Shown here in pieces: positions 9,309-20,864 of a stretch of DNA of 64,000 nucleotides (position 1 is the first letter of the stretch; every line of letters begins with the position of its first letter). Under the pieces are notes generated by a model, which worked only from the letters and a program-made list of their open reading frames with translations, had not been told where the DNA came from and did not search any database. The translations under genes were made by a program, and so were the position numbers. Source of the stretch: Turbatrix aceti (lineage: Eukaryota > Nematoda > Chromadorea > Rhabditida > Panagrolaimidae). The stretch lies in the NCBI GenBank assembly GCA_963969345.1, contig OZ017767.1, forward strand, positions 558,001 through 622,000. The letters are read 5' to 3'.

Positions 9309-12133
9309 ATGAACTCAGATACGAGTAATGAATTCCTCAAGCTGCATTCCGATTTTTGTCTTTTTGACGGAACTTGTGATGTTTTTTACGATCGCAGCAA
9401 TTTGAAGGTGCGTTTTTTGGGTTTAGAATGCTTTACCTGATGCAGTTTTAGGTAATAACGGTTAAAAATGATGGATCAATGGGTATTACAGCCCGTGGAT
9501 GTGGCAGTGAAAAAGAAAAAAAGGATGTTGTTTACTTTCGGTGAGTTTGCAATTTCAGGCTGCAAAAAGTAACGTAACACACACCGTTATGCCGCAATAC
9601 GATAACAGAGTGATTTTTATATTACGGATGAAAAAAGTTATCAAATTATTATACGATGCTACTTTGCAAAGCTTTGCTTTTGATATAACTTTTTTTATGA
9701 TACAATTACGATACTTTTCTGCTTTTTATATTACTTCTTGTTTACGATGGCAAAAATTTCCACCAATTTTCAGTGTCGTAGCATCCAAAAAAATCAATTT
9801 CGTGGCATTTTCACTTGACATGAATATCGTAGCCCTCCTTCGCGATTCAAAAACCGTCGACTTGGTGTTCCTGGACCAAAAGCCATCCGACGACCTTTAT
9901 CCCATCGTAACTTTCTCTGCCAAGTCAAAATCCATAGACCATATCCTCTCCGTGCACTGGGTCAGTGAACGGCACATTGTCTTGGTGACCAATTGTGGCA
10001 TCGAACTTTTCCTGGTTTCGTCGACCAAGAAAAAGACTGTCAAGTTTGTCAGAAACAGTGATGTCGACGTCAGTTGGGCTACTTTTTATGCAAGTTTTTT
10101 TTCTGTTTTTTCTTGGCATTGAATTTTATTTTTCAGCCTAAAAGTCAGCTTGTGATTTGTGCAGGAGGGATCGCGGCTTCCAATATGAGTCCATTTATTG
10201 TCCAGGTTTGTTATTGAATTATAACTTGACTAAATATTTTTATTCTTTTTCTGGTTCAGGACGGCACAATTCACAAACTCCACCGCTTCGACGTCGATTT
10301 CGGAATCTCCAACGTTCGACGAAAGCTGGCAGAGTGCGACGTCGAGATTGGATCTGTGTGAGGCCCTTTATCCCACCCAAGATTTCTTTATTTCCATTTT
10401 TTTAGGTACGACGATCTCTACCTCCTGGTCGCCAAGAGCGATGCCGGAAGCCTGACGTGCACCGAGATCAACATGTATCTCATTTCTCGTGACATCACCA
10501 AAGCCAGCACGCTTTCCTACACGCTGGTTGTCGATCTGCCGGCCGGTATTGGCATTCATGTGGTCGATAATCTCGTTTTGGTGCATCAAATCGAGAAAGC
10601 CAGCAGCCTGATTTTTGACGTCAAGTTTGCGACTTCTGAAACTTGCTTGCCTATTTTTACGACCCAAATTCAAGTATGCGATGAGCTGGCTCAGAGCTAC
10701 GGTTGCGGATCGCTGTCCAGGTATCCAAATTTTATCTTTCCGCCGGCGCAGTTTGTGGACGTTGCCAAGGGCGTTTACTCGCATATGGTCTTCGATTTTT
10801 CTGCTGCAAAGAAGCATTTTACTGATCCGGTATGTTTTTTAACAGGGAGTATGAAAACAGGGTTTATCTAAATTTTCAATACGATGAAGCGTTTTTTTTT
10901 ATAGTAACGTTATTTTTTGCGACGATTTCCCTTTTAAACCTCTATTTTTTATTTATTTACAGCTCACTCGCCTACGATTCGTCCTCCAGCGCTCTGGAAT
11001 CCACGAACACCTCCTCTTCACGATAAACGACCTAATCCGGAGCAAAAGCCTAACTCTACAACAAGTTTACGATCTGTTTGACGAAATCTACGCCCCAGGA
11101 TTTCCGAAGCATCTTGTCTTCCGGACTCTGACTTTTAGGGACATTTCAACAAAATTCCGTTACATCGTTGACAAATTCACTCCCATGCGGATCAATCAAA
11201 CGAATGTGCTCAACGAGATTTTTGAGCCCTTGTCCCTCGACAACCTCGTCGACAAAAAATATCTCTCCGAGGTGCTTCTACAATTTTTGTTGCTCCTCAA
11301 ACGGGTGGACAACAAACCGATGAGTGTGAGTTCTTTTTTACGATCAATTTTTTTGATTTACAATTTTTTACAGGATTACATGCCAGAAATTCTTATTCGA
11401 ATACTGTCTGACGCTGGAAGTCTCGAAAAACTGCAACTTTTGCTTCAACACAAAATCGTCGATGACTCCAGAGGATTGGTGAGTCACAATTTGGTCAGCT
11501 GTTGTTATTTGGCGTTTTTCAGGCTTTCCGTCTGATTGAAATCGGCAAAAATTCTCCAACCCTTGATCAGCTGGCTCTAGACATGCTTTCCCGGGACGAA
11601 GAAAACATCAAAGAAATTATCAAAATTTTTGTCGATCGTGGACAGGTTATTGATGCTATTCGGTTCGTTTTTGATTTTTTCATACACCTGAACTTTTATA
11701 AACACCGAAAATTTTTTCAGGTGTTTCAAGGACAAAAACGTTGAATACCAACTCACTCAAAAAATCCTCGAAGCAACCTGGGTTGACAAAAACAGTAGAC
11801 AGACCAAATTTGCCGTTTACTCTCACCTCAAGAATACCCTCAAACTTCCATTTTTGAATCCGCCAAGTCTGTTTTTTTTCAACTTTTTTTTATATTTCCA
11901 AGTTTTTTTCAGCCGAAGCCCTTCAAAAATACGAATTCGAGTTCAACCGCCTCTTTGACGACGAAGAAATTGAAGCAGCCGAGTTTCGCTTTCAACACGC
12001 ACAAGTCTCGTCGTCGGTGGCAATGGATGTCCCCCCTTCGCCCCGAGATGCTTCGTTGCCGTACAACGCGTCGGAGATCTCGTTTGATGCGGGTCTCAAT
12101 ATGAGTTTTACGCTTACGTCACCATCACAGTGA
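9309..12133 (+). CDS. RMC1: RMC1 (C18orf8/Mic1/Bulli), regulator of the Mon1-Ccz1 Rab7 GEF
   Basis: Eleven exons (9309-9407, 9452-9540, 9774-10089, 10137-10205, 10260-10357, 10406-10829, 10963-11325, 11374-11478, 11523-11662, 11721-11866, 11913-12133) encode 689 residues; the human protein is about 657. The N-terminal half is the beta-propeller (FDGTCDVFYDRSNLKVITV; VAFSLDMNIVALLRDSKTVD; HVVDNLVLVHQ). The C-terminal half is the Mic1 helical domain (SEVLLQFLLLLKR ... DYMPEILIRIL; QLALDMLSR). In animals RMC1 forms a stable complex with Mon1-Ccz1 and promotes Rab7 activation on late endosomes, autophagosomes and lysosomes. Intron 3 appears to use a GC donor (TAT|GCAAGT at 10090); the nearby GT would give a stop. 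An AATAAA lies at 12194-12199. Confidence 0.88.
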
Positions 12134-13536
12134 TAATAGCTGCGTCTTTGCACTTGTTGTGCTTTGTTATTTTTTGCAGATCACAGATTGTATAATAAAA
12201 ATTCGACACGCACGAACAAAAATTTTGGAGCAAGATTTTGGTTCATTTTTGGGTGTTTATTGTCGCATTGTTTATTTTGCTTCAGTGTCTACGCAGTGTA
12301 ACATATAACATAACCACTTCCTTCCCCCTGCTACGGACGCTACAGTACCAAACACGACAAATGTAGTGCAGATTGCAAATACCCTGTTTGTGATTTTTCA
12401 CGTGAATTAACTCCTACTTTTTTGTCACAATTTATGTTTTTGAAAAAACCAACGTAGCAACGAAGCAACAAGTGCATGCATCATGATGCACTTTTCCGTC
12501 TTCACGTACCCACCCAACGAGCCCTTGAGGCGAGTGATTCTCCCACCGCAGCCCAGTCCGTTTGACACGATTCCTGCAGAATCCATTGGTACTAACATGC
12601 AAACCCGTACATGTGCGACGCTTTGTTCACTATGATGCGTGCAAGTCGTCGACGCGCGTGTCTGACAAAAAACAACATAGTTGCCCGCAATGGACCCAAA
12701 AAACGATGACTGAAAAAATGTAACAGTATCCATAACCTTAGGTATGCATGCATGATTACAAAAAACGGTGAAGGCTGAAGATTGTCTATGATTAATCAAT
12801 GTTTAGAAACGAGTGAAAAAAATAAGAAGAGTGTGATGTACAGTAACGATGGTTTCTATTTACCGTGTTACCTTTGAAAAATCTGGCCAGTTTGAAAAAA
12901 CTGATTCCATGACGAACTCTGATTCATGAATGAATCACACACAATCTGGCAGGCGCTGAATCAACTGTTTTACATCCGTAACAACGTTGCGGCAATGTGC
13001 TTTTGGAACAACAAAATCGTACTTGCCAAGTTCTTTAAAGGTAAAAAAATACCTAACCATAAACGAAAGAACGTGACCACAATGTCACTTACTTGTTACA
13101 TCAGTCTACCGTAACACAAAATAAATAAAAATCAAAAACTCTTCTCTATCCCCCTTTCTTGCCTTTCTGATATCATACATCATTTCGCAGAATTGATTCC
13201 ATCAGCATCTAAACTTCTTCTTTTTTGTGCTTTCGACGTCACTGTTTGTTCGTAATTTTCCGATCGTCGTCGCGTTGTCACTGTCAGCAGCAGCAAAGAA
13301 CGAATGAAATTGGGTACTTTGGTTGCCCGCTGATCGCAATGGAAGTGTTACTTCTAATTCAACATGAGGGCAGGGAGGAAAATGATTCCACCCTAAAGTA
13401 TCGGCTCGCATGGTCCTGAAAGCAGCACCTCAACACCGTAACCGTCGTAAACAAGCTTTTTGATATCACAGCGTCATATCGACACACACCTATTTTTTTC
13501 TATTTTTCGTAGAAGAACAAAAAGTGTGATGCCGTG

Positions 13537-13683
13537 CACGTGAACGCTGAAAGACGTACTAGGGGGTGCGCGGGTGCGTCATGTCCTTACAGCCGAGTTT
13601 AGAGAACAAATTCGGTAAGGGTAGGCTGAGAAGGGGGCGGTGGTCGTTGTTGCTCGATGCTCCGACGTGTTGCCGTATAAAAG
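13537..13683 (+). promoter_or_regulatory. array promoter 1: E-box plus TATA box
   Basis: CACGTG at 13537-13542 and TATAAAAG at 13676-13683 are 139 bases apart, and the TATA start lies 96 bases before the ATG at 13772. A start site 25-30 bases after TATA falls near 13703, downstream of the in-frame ATG at 13697. This favours 13772 as the translation start. Confidence 0.7.
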
Positions 13684-13771
13684 AGACACCGGGCTGATGT
13701 CTGACAACCAATCTTCTCAGACCACCGTTTACCATTTCTCTACCGCATCTACTTCCACGTTGCCTTCCACT

Positions 13772-14086
13772 ATGCCTCGCAGCCACATCCAGGACACCCT
13801 TGTCAACCTCCTCGGAGAATTTGTCGGCATCTCTCGCAATCCCGAGTTCCGACCCCCCGCTTCGACCGAAAAGGTGATCCAAGCCGCTGTCGAACAGGAA
13901 GTCACCACCGGCAAACGCCGCCATTCATCCAAGAAGCCCCGCATCACCGGTGACACCATCTCCAACGATTCAAGCCTTGTCAACGGACACGCGCTCCAGC
14001 GACAAAATTCACAGTCCAGCAGCCTCGTCAGCGACGTTATCACTTACTGCCACGAAATCACTGCTCTTCATGTTCGGGCTAACTGA
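13772..14086 (+). CDS. array protein, copy 1 (unknown family)
   Basis: An intronless frame of 104 residues begins MPRSHIQDTLVNLLGEF and ends ALHVRAN. The N-terminal third could form an amphipathic helix (IQDTLVNLLGEFVGI). Residues 48-57 (KRRHSSKKPR) are a basic cluster resembling a nuclear localisation signal. A Ser/Gln-rich stretch (RQNSQSSSLVSD) follows, then a short C-terminal helix with one Cys. The frame is open further upstream, but the TATA box places transcription start after those ATGs. Copies 2-4 encode an identical protein with only third-position synonymous differences, which is strong evidence that this frame is translated and constrained. I do not recognise a family. Small size, lack of introns, TATA promoter and tandem copies recall genes needing high transient expression; that is inference. 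Confidence 0.8.
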   Translation: MPRSHIQDTLVNLLGEFVGISRNPEFRPPASTEKVIQAAVEQEVTTGKRRHSSKKPRITGDTISNDSSLVNGHALQRQNSQSSSLVSDVITYCHEITALHVRAN

Positions 14087-14771
14087 ACACCTCAAATTGT
14101 TTTTATGAAATTGTGATCTCTTATAATGCATGATCTCACATTAATGTTTTTTGTATAAAAAGATAAAAATTTTAACTAAACATTTGTGCTTATGAACGAG
14201 GGTAGCGAAGAATGAGGATTGTTTCTAGGACAAAAATCAAAATAAAACACATGATCGGAATAACGAACCATGCATAAACCAACTCGGTGAAAAGCACTTG
14301 TGAGATCTTATCAAAACTTTCAAATTCGGGAAACATTCATTTCTTGGGTCTAAATTTCGAGCGAAACGAATCGAGTCAAATTGATTCGACTAAGGTGAAA
14401 GCTCGACTCGAGAATCTGATCGAGCCGAGAATATCGAAAGCTCAACTCGAAAGTTTTTGACGACGTTCTCAAAATTTATGTTTCTTATTTTTCGAATAAT
14501 CACTTTCCATAATTTCCCGTCGTTATTTTTTGCAAAATCATTTTTGACCGCCAACTGACCATCAAATTACTTTTTATTTACCAAAATAAGTGTATTATTT
14601 TGCTAGCATATACTGTTAAACATTACTCGCGGACCCTCAATGTACTGTAACTTTGATCAATCACAGGGATAGTTTGTAGTGTCACAGCCATCCAGAGCCT
14701 ACTACTAAATATTATGTAGTGGTGGGTGTATTGTCATCACCAATTTTCTTCGTTCACCGTTGTAAACCCAG

Positions 14772-14805
14772 TTTGTGGTTTTTCACGTGAATACCACCCC
14801 ACAAA
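14772..14805. promoter_or_regulatory. hairpin carrying an E-box (array unit 2)
   Basis: TTTGTGG (14772-14778) pairs with CCACAAA (14799-14805), and CACGTG (14784-14789) sits in the loop. The same CACGTG context occurs in units 1, 3 and 4, with weaker arms. It may be a distal bHLH binding site of the array genes. Confidence 0.4.
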
Positions 14806-15719
14806 CCTTGATGATAAAGGAAATCATTTCGTAGAAAGAAAAGTAACGTAGCACAATGTATGTGGAAACAAGACACAGGTGTCATACATTCTGACTTTGA
14901 TGAAAGTACACAGTCTTTACGGAACTAAGGCGATGGGCTCTCAAATTTTTCAGCAGTCAGCATGACTAGCTTGATTGATACAATTATTGTAGTTCAGCAG
15001 AATTCTTCGGAAACGGCATGCAAAACCCGTACATACATGACTGCTTCCTAATAATGCGTGCAAGTCGTTTGTGCGCGTGCTTGACAAAAAACAGCATATC
15101 TGTTCGCAACGGACCCAAAAAACTATGATAGAACATGCCAGTTTTTTTGGGTTCATTGCGGGCATCCAACTCGAAAAAGGGCAATGCATTCTAATGAACT
15201 TTTGTACCGTGGATCAAAATTAATCCAATCATTTTAACTATTTGTATTACGGTAGAAATCAAAAGACCATCCCAGTTGCAGAACATTAATGGCTAATTGT
15301 TTCTACCGATTTTTAATTCCGATTTGTCTTACACGTGCATCGTAGACAATTTTTTTGTGCTGATAAAAAAATGACGTTGAATGAGACAAAAAAGGCAGTC
15401 ATCAAATACACGTGCAATCATTTCTTGTTTGGAATTTTAAAATCTTCCATGAAAACCGTTAATAGGTCTATCGCCCTTGTCTGCGCAGCAAAGAACGCCA
15501 GAAATTGGGTACTCTGGTTGCCCGCTGATCGCAATGAAATATGATTACTAATTTGCCACGAGGCCTAAAGAAAAAAACAGTTTACCGTTCACAACTGTGT
15601 GCATGCTGGCCAACGCCATAACCCCTGTAAACATGCTTTTTGATATCACAGCGTCATATCGACACACACCTATTTTTTTTTTCTGTTTTTCGTGGAAGAA
15701 CAAAAAGTGTGATGCCGTG

Positions 15720-15866
15720 CACGTGAACGCTGAGAGACGTACTAGGGGGTGCGCGGGTGCGTCATGTCCTTACCGCCGAGTTTAGAGAACAAATTTGGTA
15801 AGGGTAGGCTGAGAAGGGGGCGGTGGTCGTTGTTGCTCGATGCTCCGACGTGTTGCCGTATAAAAG
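15720..15866 (+). promoter_or_regulatory. array promoter 2: E-box plus TATA box
   Basis: CACGTG at 15720-15725 and TATAAAAG at 15859-15866, with the same 139-base and 96-base spacings as the other copies. Confidence 0.7.
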
Positions 15867-15954
15867 AGACACCGGGCTGATGTCTGACAACCAGTCTTCT
15901 CAGACCACCGTTTACCGTTTTTCTACCGCATCTACTTCCACGTTGCCTTCCACT

Positions 15955-16269
15955 ATGCCTCGCAGCCACATCCAGGACACCCTTGTCAACCTCCTCGGAG
16001 AATTTGTCGGCATCTCTCGCAATCCCGAGTTCCGACCCCCCGCTTCGACCGAAAAGGTGATCCAAGCCGCTGTCGAGCAGGAAGTCACCACCGGCAAACG
16101 CCGCCATTCATCCAAGAAGCCCCGCATCACCGGTGACACCATCTCCAACGATTCGAGCCTTGTCAACGGACACGCGCTTCAGCGACAGAACTCGCAGTCC
16201 AGCAGTCTCGTCAGCGACGTTATCACTTACTGCCACGAAATCACTGCTCTTCATGTTCGAGCTAACTGA
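15955..16269 (+). CDS. array protein, copy 2 (unknown family)
   Basis: The 104-residue product is identical to copy 1. Relative to copy 1 the codons differ only at synonymous third positions (for example Glu GAA to GAG, Gln CAA to CAG, Asn AAT to AAC, Arg CGG to CGA near the C-terminus). The upstream open frame differs at an amino acid (His to Arg before the chosen ATG), which agrees with that part lying outside the translated region. The 3' flank keeps GTGATCTCTTATAATGCATG and has an AATAAA near 16336. Confidence 0.8.
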   Translation: MPRSHIQDTLVNLLGEFVGISRNPEFRPPASTEKVIQAAVEQEVTTGKRRHSSKKPRITGDTISNDSSLVNGHALQRQNSQSSSLVSDVITYCHEITALHVRAN

Positions 16270-17925
16270 ACACTTTGAATTTTTTTACGAAATTGTGATC
16301 TCTTATAATGCATGATCTCACATTATTTATAAAAAAATAAAATACGTTTATTGAATCTTTGTGGCGATAAATGAGGGAACGAGAAAGACGGGTCAATTCT
16401 GTGATAACTATCTGGCATCTGTATTCTAAGTATATCGACTTCATACGATCGACTCGAACGGTGTGGCTTGTCCAGTTGTCATTTGAAAGTTTAGATTAAC
16501 ACTAACAAAATAATCGCACGCAAGAAATTCTTGAAGAAAACAATTTTTGAATTTTTATTTCTTGGTCGAAAATCTCGATCCAAATTGCTAAATAATTTGA
16601 TGTCCTAATTCTAGACTGCCAAGAAGTAAAACTCTATTGTTTTGTAGATATTTGCTGCAAAACAATACCCTCCACTGATGTCTCATTCTGCCCTACTGTA
16701 GTTATGATTGATCACAAAGTGATATTTTGTAGTGTTACAACCCACCAGAGCCTACTACTACTATGTAGTGGTGGGTGTATTGTCATCACCAGTTTCTTTT
16801 TTCACCGTACATAATAAACCCAGTTTAGTGGTTTTTCACGTGAATACCACCCCCAAAACCTTGATGTTAAAGGAAATCATTTCGTAGAAAAAAAGCGTTT
16901 GTAAAGTACAGAGCACGAAGACACAAAAGACTGCAACTTCCGACTTCGATGAAAGTACGCGGTTTTACTACAATGGCCACCGATCAATCGCCAAGCAGCG
17001 AAGACCGTTTGACACGATTTTGCTTTTTGGCAGCATCGTTTTGTGAAGGCGCATGTATGTAAGCAAACCGCACATGTACGATGCTTTGCTCTTCATCGTG
17101 CGTGCTAGTCGTCGACGCGCGTGTGGATCCGACAAAAAAACCACATAGTTGGCCGCAATGGCCCACATAAATGAGAGTGATGAACATAACAGTATTTAGC
17201 CGCCTGTTGAACTTTTGTACTCAAGATCAAAGTTAATCAAACGTTTACTATTGACATGTGAATAAAAAACTGAACTGCTGTCCTTGAAACTGTCTTTATT
17301 ACAGTAGAGCACGTGCACGTGTAATTGGACTGATGTCTGATATGTGTACAATTTTGATCAGCGGTATCAATGTTTCGTCAAATAAATGGAGCAACAAATA
17401 CGAGAAAATACGAGAAAAAACGGATTCGAACACAAATGTCCCTCATTCTTGGCGTCAATGTAGATGCGTAAATATTGCTTTTACGATTGTTTGCTACAAG
17501 GTGGAACGCACTTGAATTGTACACAAATGTCACCAACCTACATATAATTTCTGTATGCTTCTCGTATTTTGTAACTTTTATTGCCCGTTAAGTTAGACAA
17601 AAAGAGATAAAAAAAGTGCAATCCGAAAACACGTGCACAACAATACTTTCTTGGAAATTTCAGAATCCTCCATAAAATCATGCATGCGTCTATCACCGTT
17701 GTCATAAGTAAAAAACTTCACAAAAAAGAACTTTGGTTGCTCGGTGATCGTGTTAAATTAGCAATGAAATTGTCACTCCTAACTCAACATGAGAACTTGA
17801 AGGGAAATTCGTTCTGCAGGATCAGCTCACAAAGGTGTGCAAGTTTCTAACACTGTAACCGTCGTAAACACGCGTCATTTCGATGCACCTATTTTTTTGT
17901 AGAACAACAAAAATGTGATGCCGTG

Positions 17926-18072
17926 CACGTGAACGCTGAGAGACGTACTAGGGGGTGCGCGGGTGCGTCATGTCCTTACCGCCGAGTTTAGAGAACAAAT
18001 TTGGTAAGGGTAGGCTGAGAAGGGGGCGGTTGTCGTTGTTGCTCGATGCTCCGACATGTTGCCGTATAAAAG
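17926..18072 (+). promoter_or_regulatory. array promoter 3: E-box plus TATA box
   Basis: CACGTG at 17926-17931 and TATAAAAG at 18065-18072, identical spacing to the other copies. A base change upstream removes an ATG that begins the longer open frame in copies 1, 2 and 4, further arguing against use of that ATG. Confidence 0.7.
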
Positions 18073-18160
18073 AGACACCGGGCTGATGTCTGACAACCAG
18101 TCTTCTCAGACCACCGTTTACCGTTTTTCTACCGCATCTACTTCCACGTTGCCTTCCACT

Positions 18161-18475
18161 ATGCCTCGCAGCCACATCCAGGACACCCTTGTCAACCTCC
18201 TCGGAGAATTTGTCGGCATCTCTCGCAATCCCGAGTTCCGACCCCCCGCTTCGACCGAAAAGGTGATCCAAGCCGCTGTCGAGCAGGAAGTCACCACCGG
18301 CAAACGCCGCCATTCATCCAAGAAGCCCCGCATCACCGGTGACACCATCTCCAACGATTCGAGCCTTGTCAACGGACACGCGCTTCAGCGACAGAACTCG
18401 CAGTCCAGCAGCCTCGTCAGCGACGTTATCACTTACTGCCACGAAATCACTGCTCTTCATGTTCGGGCTAACTGA
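18161..18475 (+). CDS. array protein, copy 3 (unknown family)
   Basis: Same 104-residue product. This copy shares the Ser AGC and Arg CGG codons of copy 1 but the Gln, Asn, Leu and Glu codons of copies 2 and 4. Such a mosaic suggests gene conversion or unequal exchange among units. A hAT-type MITE interrupts its 3' flank 31 bases after the stop codon, inside the conserved GTGATCTCTTATAATG block, so this copy's 3' processing may differ from the others. Confidence 0.8.
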   Translation: MPRSHIQDTLVNLLGEFVGISRNPEFRPPASTEKVIQAAVEQEVTTGKRRHSSKKPRITGDTISNDSSLVNGHALQRQNSQSSSLVSDVITYCHEITALHVRAN

Positions 18476-18506
18476 ACACCTCAAATTGTTTTTATGAAAT
18501 TGTGAT

Positions 18507-18902
18507 CAGTGTTCCGCTGACTCCGACTCAGAGTCGACTCTTTGACTCTGACTCTGACTCTGAGAGTCGAGAGTCAGAGTCAGAGTCGAGAGTCGATTTT
18601 TACAAAATGACCTTTTGACTCTTTGGAGTCGACTCTTTGATGAAAATTTTTTGAAAAAAATACACTTTTATAGCCATTTTTGGTGCCAAATTTTTGATTT
18701 TGTAAAATAAAAACTCGTTAAAGATGAAAGCACGCAGTTTTAGGCGTTTATTGATGCATTTTCTGTGAACCTATTTTAACTCGGAGTCAAAGAGTCGATT
18801 CTGGGAGTCGGAGTCGAAAGAGTCGACTCTTTCGACTCTCGACTCTCGACTCTGACTCAGAGTCGAGAGTCGAGAGTCGATTTTGGCCAGAGCGGAACAC
18901 TG
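18507..18902. mobile_element. 396-bp non-autonomous hAT element (MITE)
   Basis: The element starts CAGTGTTCCGC and ends GCGGAACACTG, perfect 11-bp terminal inverted repeats of hAT type. It is flanked by the 8-bp direct repeat ATTGTGAT (18499-18506 and 18903-18910). The same 8 bases occur once at the homologous site in units 1 and 2, so the empty site is visible within the window. Both ends are packed with GAGTC/GACTC motifs, probably subterminal transposase-binding repeats. No transposase frame is present. Confidence 0.93.
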
Positions 18903-20314
18903 ATTGTGATCTCTTATAATGCATGATCTCACATTAATGTTTTTTGTATAAAAAGATAAAAATTTTAACTAAACATTTGTGCTGATGAACGAGGGTAGCG
19001 AAGATTGAGGATTGCTTCTGGGACAAAATACAAAATAAATCACATAATGGGAATAACAAACCAGGTGTGAGGTCGATCGTTTTTCAGATCCGATGAACAA
19101 AATCAAATAAATTAGTCTGAAATTCTCTATTTTTTTTGTGATTATTCTGTTCAAATAACACGAACATTATTTGCACAACAAAATCTCGTCTATTTCCTTA
19201 TTTTGCCCTACAGTACCTCGATCGATTATAACTTGATGGTTTGTAGTGTCAACAACCCACCAGAGTCTACTACTACTATGTAGTGGTAGATATATTGTCA
19301 TCACCAGTTTTTTTCTTACCCAGTTTTGTGGTTTTTCACGTGATCATCACCCATTAAATTAATGATAAAAGTGAATTATATTTCATGTAAAAAATATACA
19401 GATATGAAAGACACAAAAGTGCTGCAACTTCCGACTTTGCCATCCATTTCATCAGTCAATAGTCCAGTTCGTTTGACACGATTTCTGCAGAATTCATCGG
19501 TATCAACATGCAAACCCGTACATGTGCGATGCTTTGTTTACTGTGATGCGTGCAAGTCGTCGACGCGCGTGTTCGACAAAAAAACAGCATAACTGACCGC
19601 AACGGACCCAAAAAATAAAATAAACGATGACTAAAGAACCTAACAGTAATCAGTCGTTTGATTAACTTTGGTACACGAGATCAAAGTTAATCAGACGCTT
19701 ACTAACTTTGTCCCACAAGGAAATGAATCAACGGTATCATTGCACCGTAAAAATTTTGTTGATCAACAAAAACACGAGTGTGTGACGTTAAATAGTAAAT
19801 ACAACAAAAACATAAGGTTTGTGGTGACAAAAAAGGAGTTTTACAACTTTGAACACAAAAGTTATTTATCCTTGGTATTACCGATGAGTAAATATTCATT
19901 TTTGGATTGTTTACCACAAAGCCGGGAGCACACTTTAGTTGAACACAAACGCCACCTTTCTAAAGAAATTTTTGTTGAATTGTAAAAACACGTGCACACT
20001 AATCTTTTCTTGAAAACTCCAAATCCTTTACAAAAAATGCATGTGTATATCACAGTTGTCATCATCAAAAAACGATAGAAAATGGTACTTTGATTGCTCG
20101 CTGATCGCCACGAGATGGAAGTGCGATTCTGTCTTCAACACGAGGTCTAGAGGAAATTAACTCCATCCTGAAGGCTTGGCTCACGCGGTTTTGCAAGCAG
20201 CACCTCAACACCGTAACCATCGTAAACAAGCTTTTTGATATCACAACGTCATATCGACACACACCTATTTTTTTTTTCTGTTTTTCGTGGAAGAACAAAA
20301 AGTGTGATGCCGTG

Positions 20315-20461
20315 CACGTGAACGCTGAGAGACGTACTAGGGGGTGCGCGGGTGCGTCATGTCCTTACCGCCGAGTTTAGAGAACAAATTTGGTAAGGGT
20401 AGGCTGAGAAGGGGGCGGTGGTCGTTGTTGCTCGATGCTCCGACGTGTTGCCGTATAAAAG
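20315..20461 (+). promoter_or_regulatory. array promoter 4: E-box plus TATA box
   Basis: CACGTG at 20315-20320 and TATAAAAG at 20454-20461, again 139 and 96 bases. Confidence 0.7.
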
Positions 20462-20549
20462 AGACACCGGGCTGATGTCTGACAACCAGTCTTCTCAGAC
20501 CACCGTTTACCGTTTTTCTACCGCATCTACTTCCACGTTGCCTTCCACT

Positions 20550-20864
20550 ATGCCTCGCAGCCACATCCAGGACACCCTTGTCAACCTCCTCGGAGAATTT
20601 GTCGGCATCTCTCGCAATCCCGAGTTCCGACCCCCCGCTTCGACCGAAAAGGTGATCCAAGCCGCTGTCGAGCAGGAAGTCACCACCGGCAAACGCCGCC
20701 ATTCATCCAAGAAGCCCCGCATCACCGGTGACACCATCTCCAACGATTCAAGCCTTGTCAACGGACACGCGCTTCAGCGACAGAACTCGCAGTCCAGCAG
20801 TCTCGTCAGCGACGTTATCACTTACTGCCACGAAATCACTGCTCTTCATGTTCGGGCTAACTGA
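20550..20864 (+). CDS. array protein, copy 4 (unknown family)
   Basis: The product is again identical. It has the Ser TCA codon of copy 1 with the Gln, Asn, Leu and Glu codons of copies 2-3. The similarity to other units stops at the stop codon: the 3' flank is a diverged version (GTGATCTCTGATAATTTATG), marking the right edge of the array. The gene is convergent with the serpentine receptor whose stop codon is only about 75 bases away. Confidence 0.8.
   Translation: MPRSHIQDTLVNLLGEFVGISRNPEFRPPASTEKVIQAAVEQEVTTGKRRHSSKKPRITGDTISNDSSLVNGHALQRQNSQSSSLVSDVITYCHEITALHVRAN

Noticed and set aside
12560..12710. spliced-leader or 5S RNA gene in the array unit
   Set aside because: The block lacks an SL-like exon with GT donor, an Sm site or 5S internal control elements, and diverges more than an RNA gene would.
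13559..13924. 121-codon minus-strand frame repeated in all four array units (MAAFAGGDFL...)
   Set aside because: It is antisense to the conserved gene and promoter. The substitutions that are synonymous on the plus strand change amino acids here (for example Phe/Leu and Cys/Gly differences between copies), so the plus frame is the constrained one.
17400..17480. GTTCGAATCC on the minus strand as a tRNA box B
   Set aside because: No box A or acceptor stem pairs with it.
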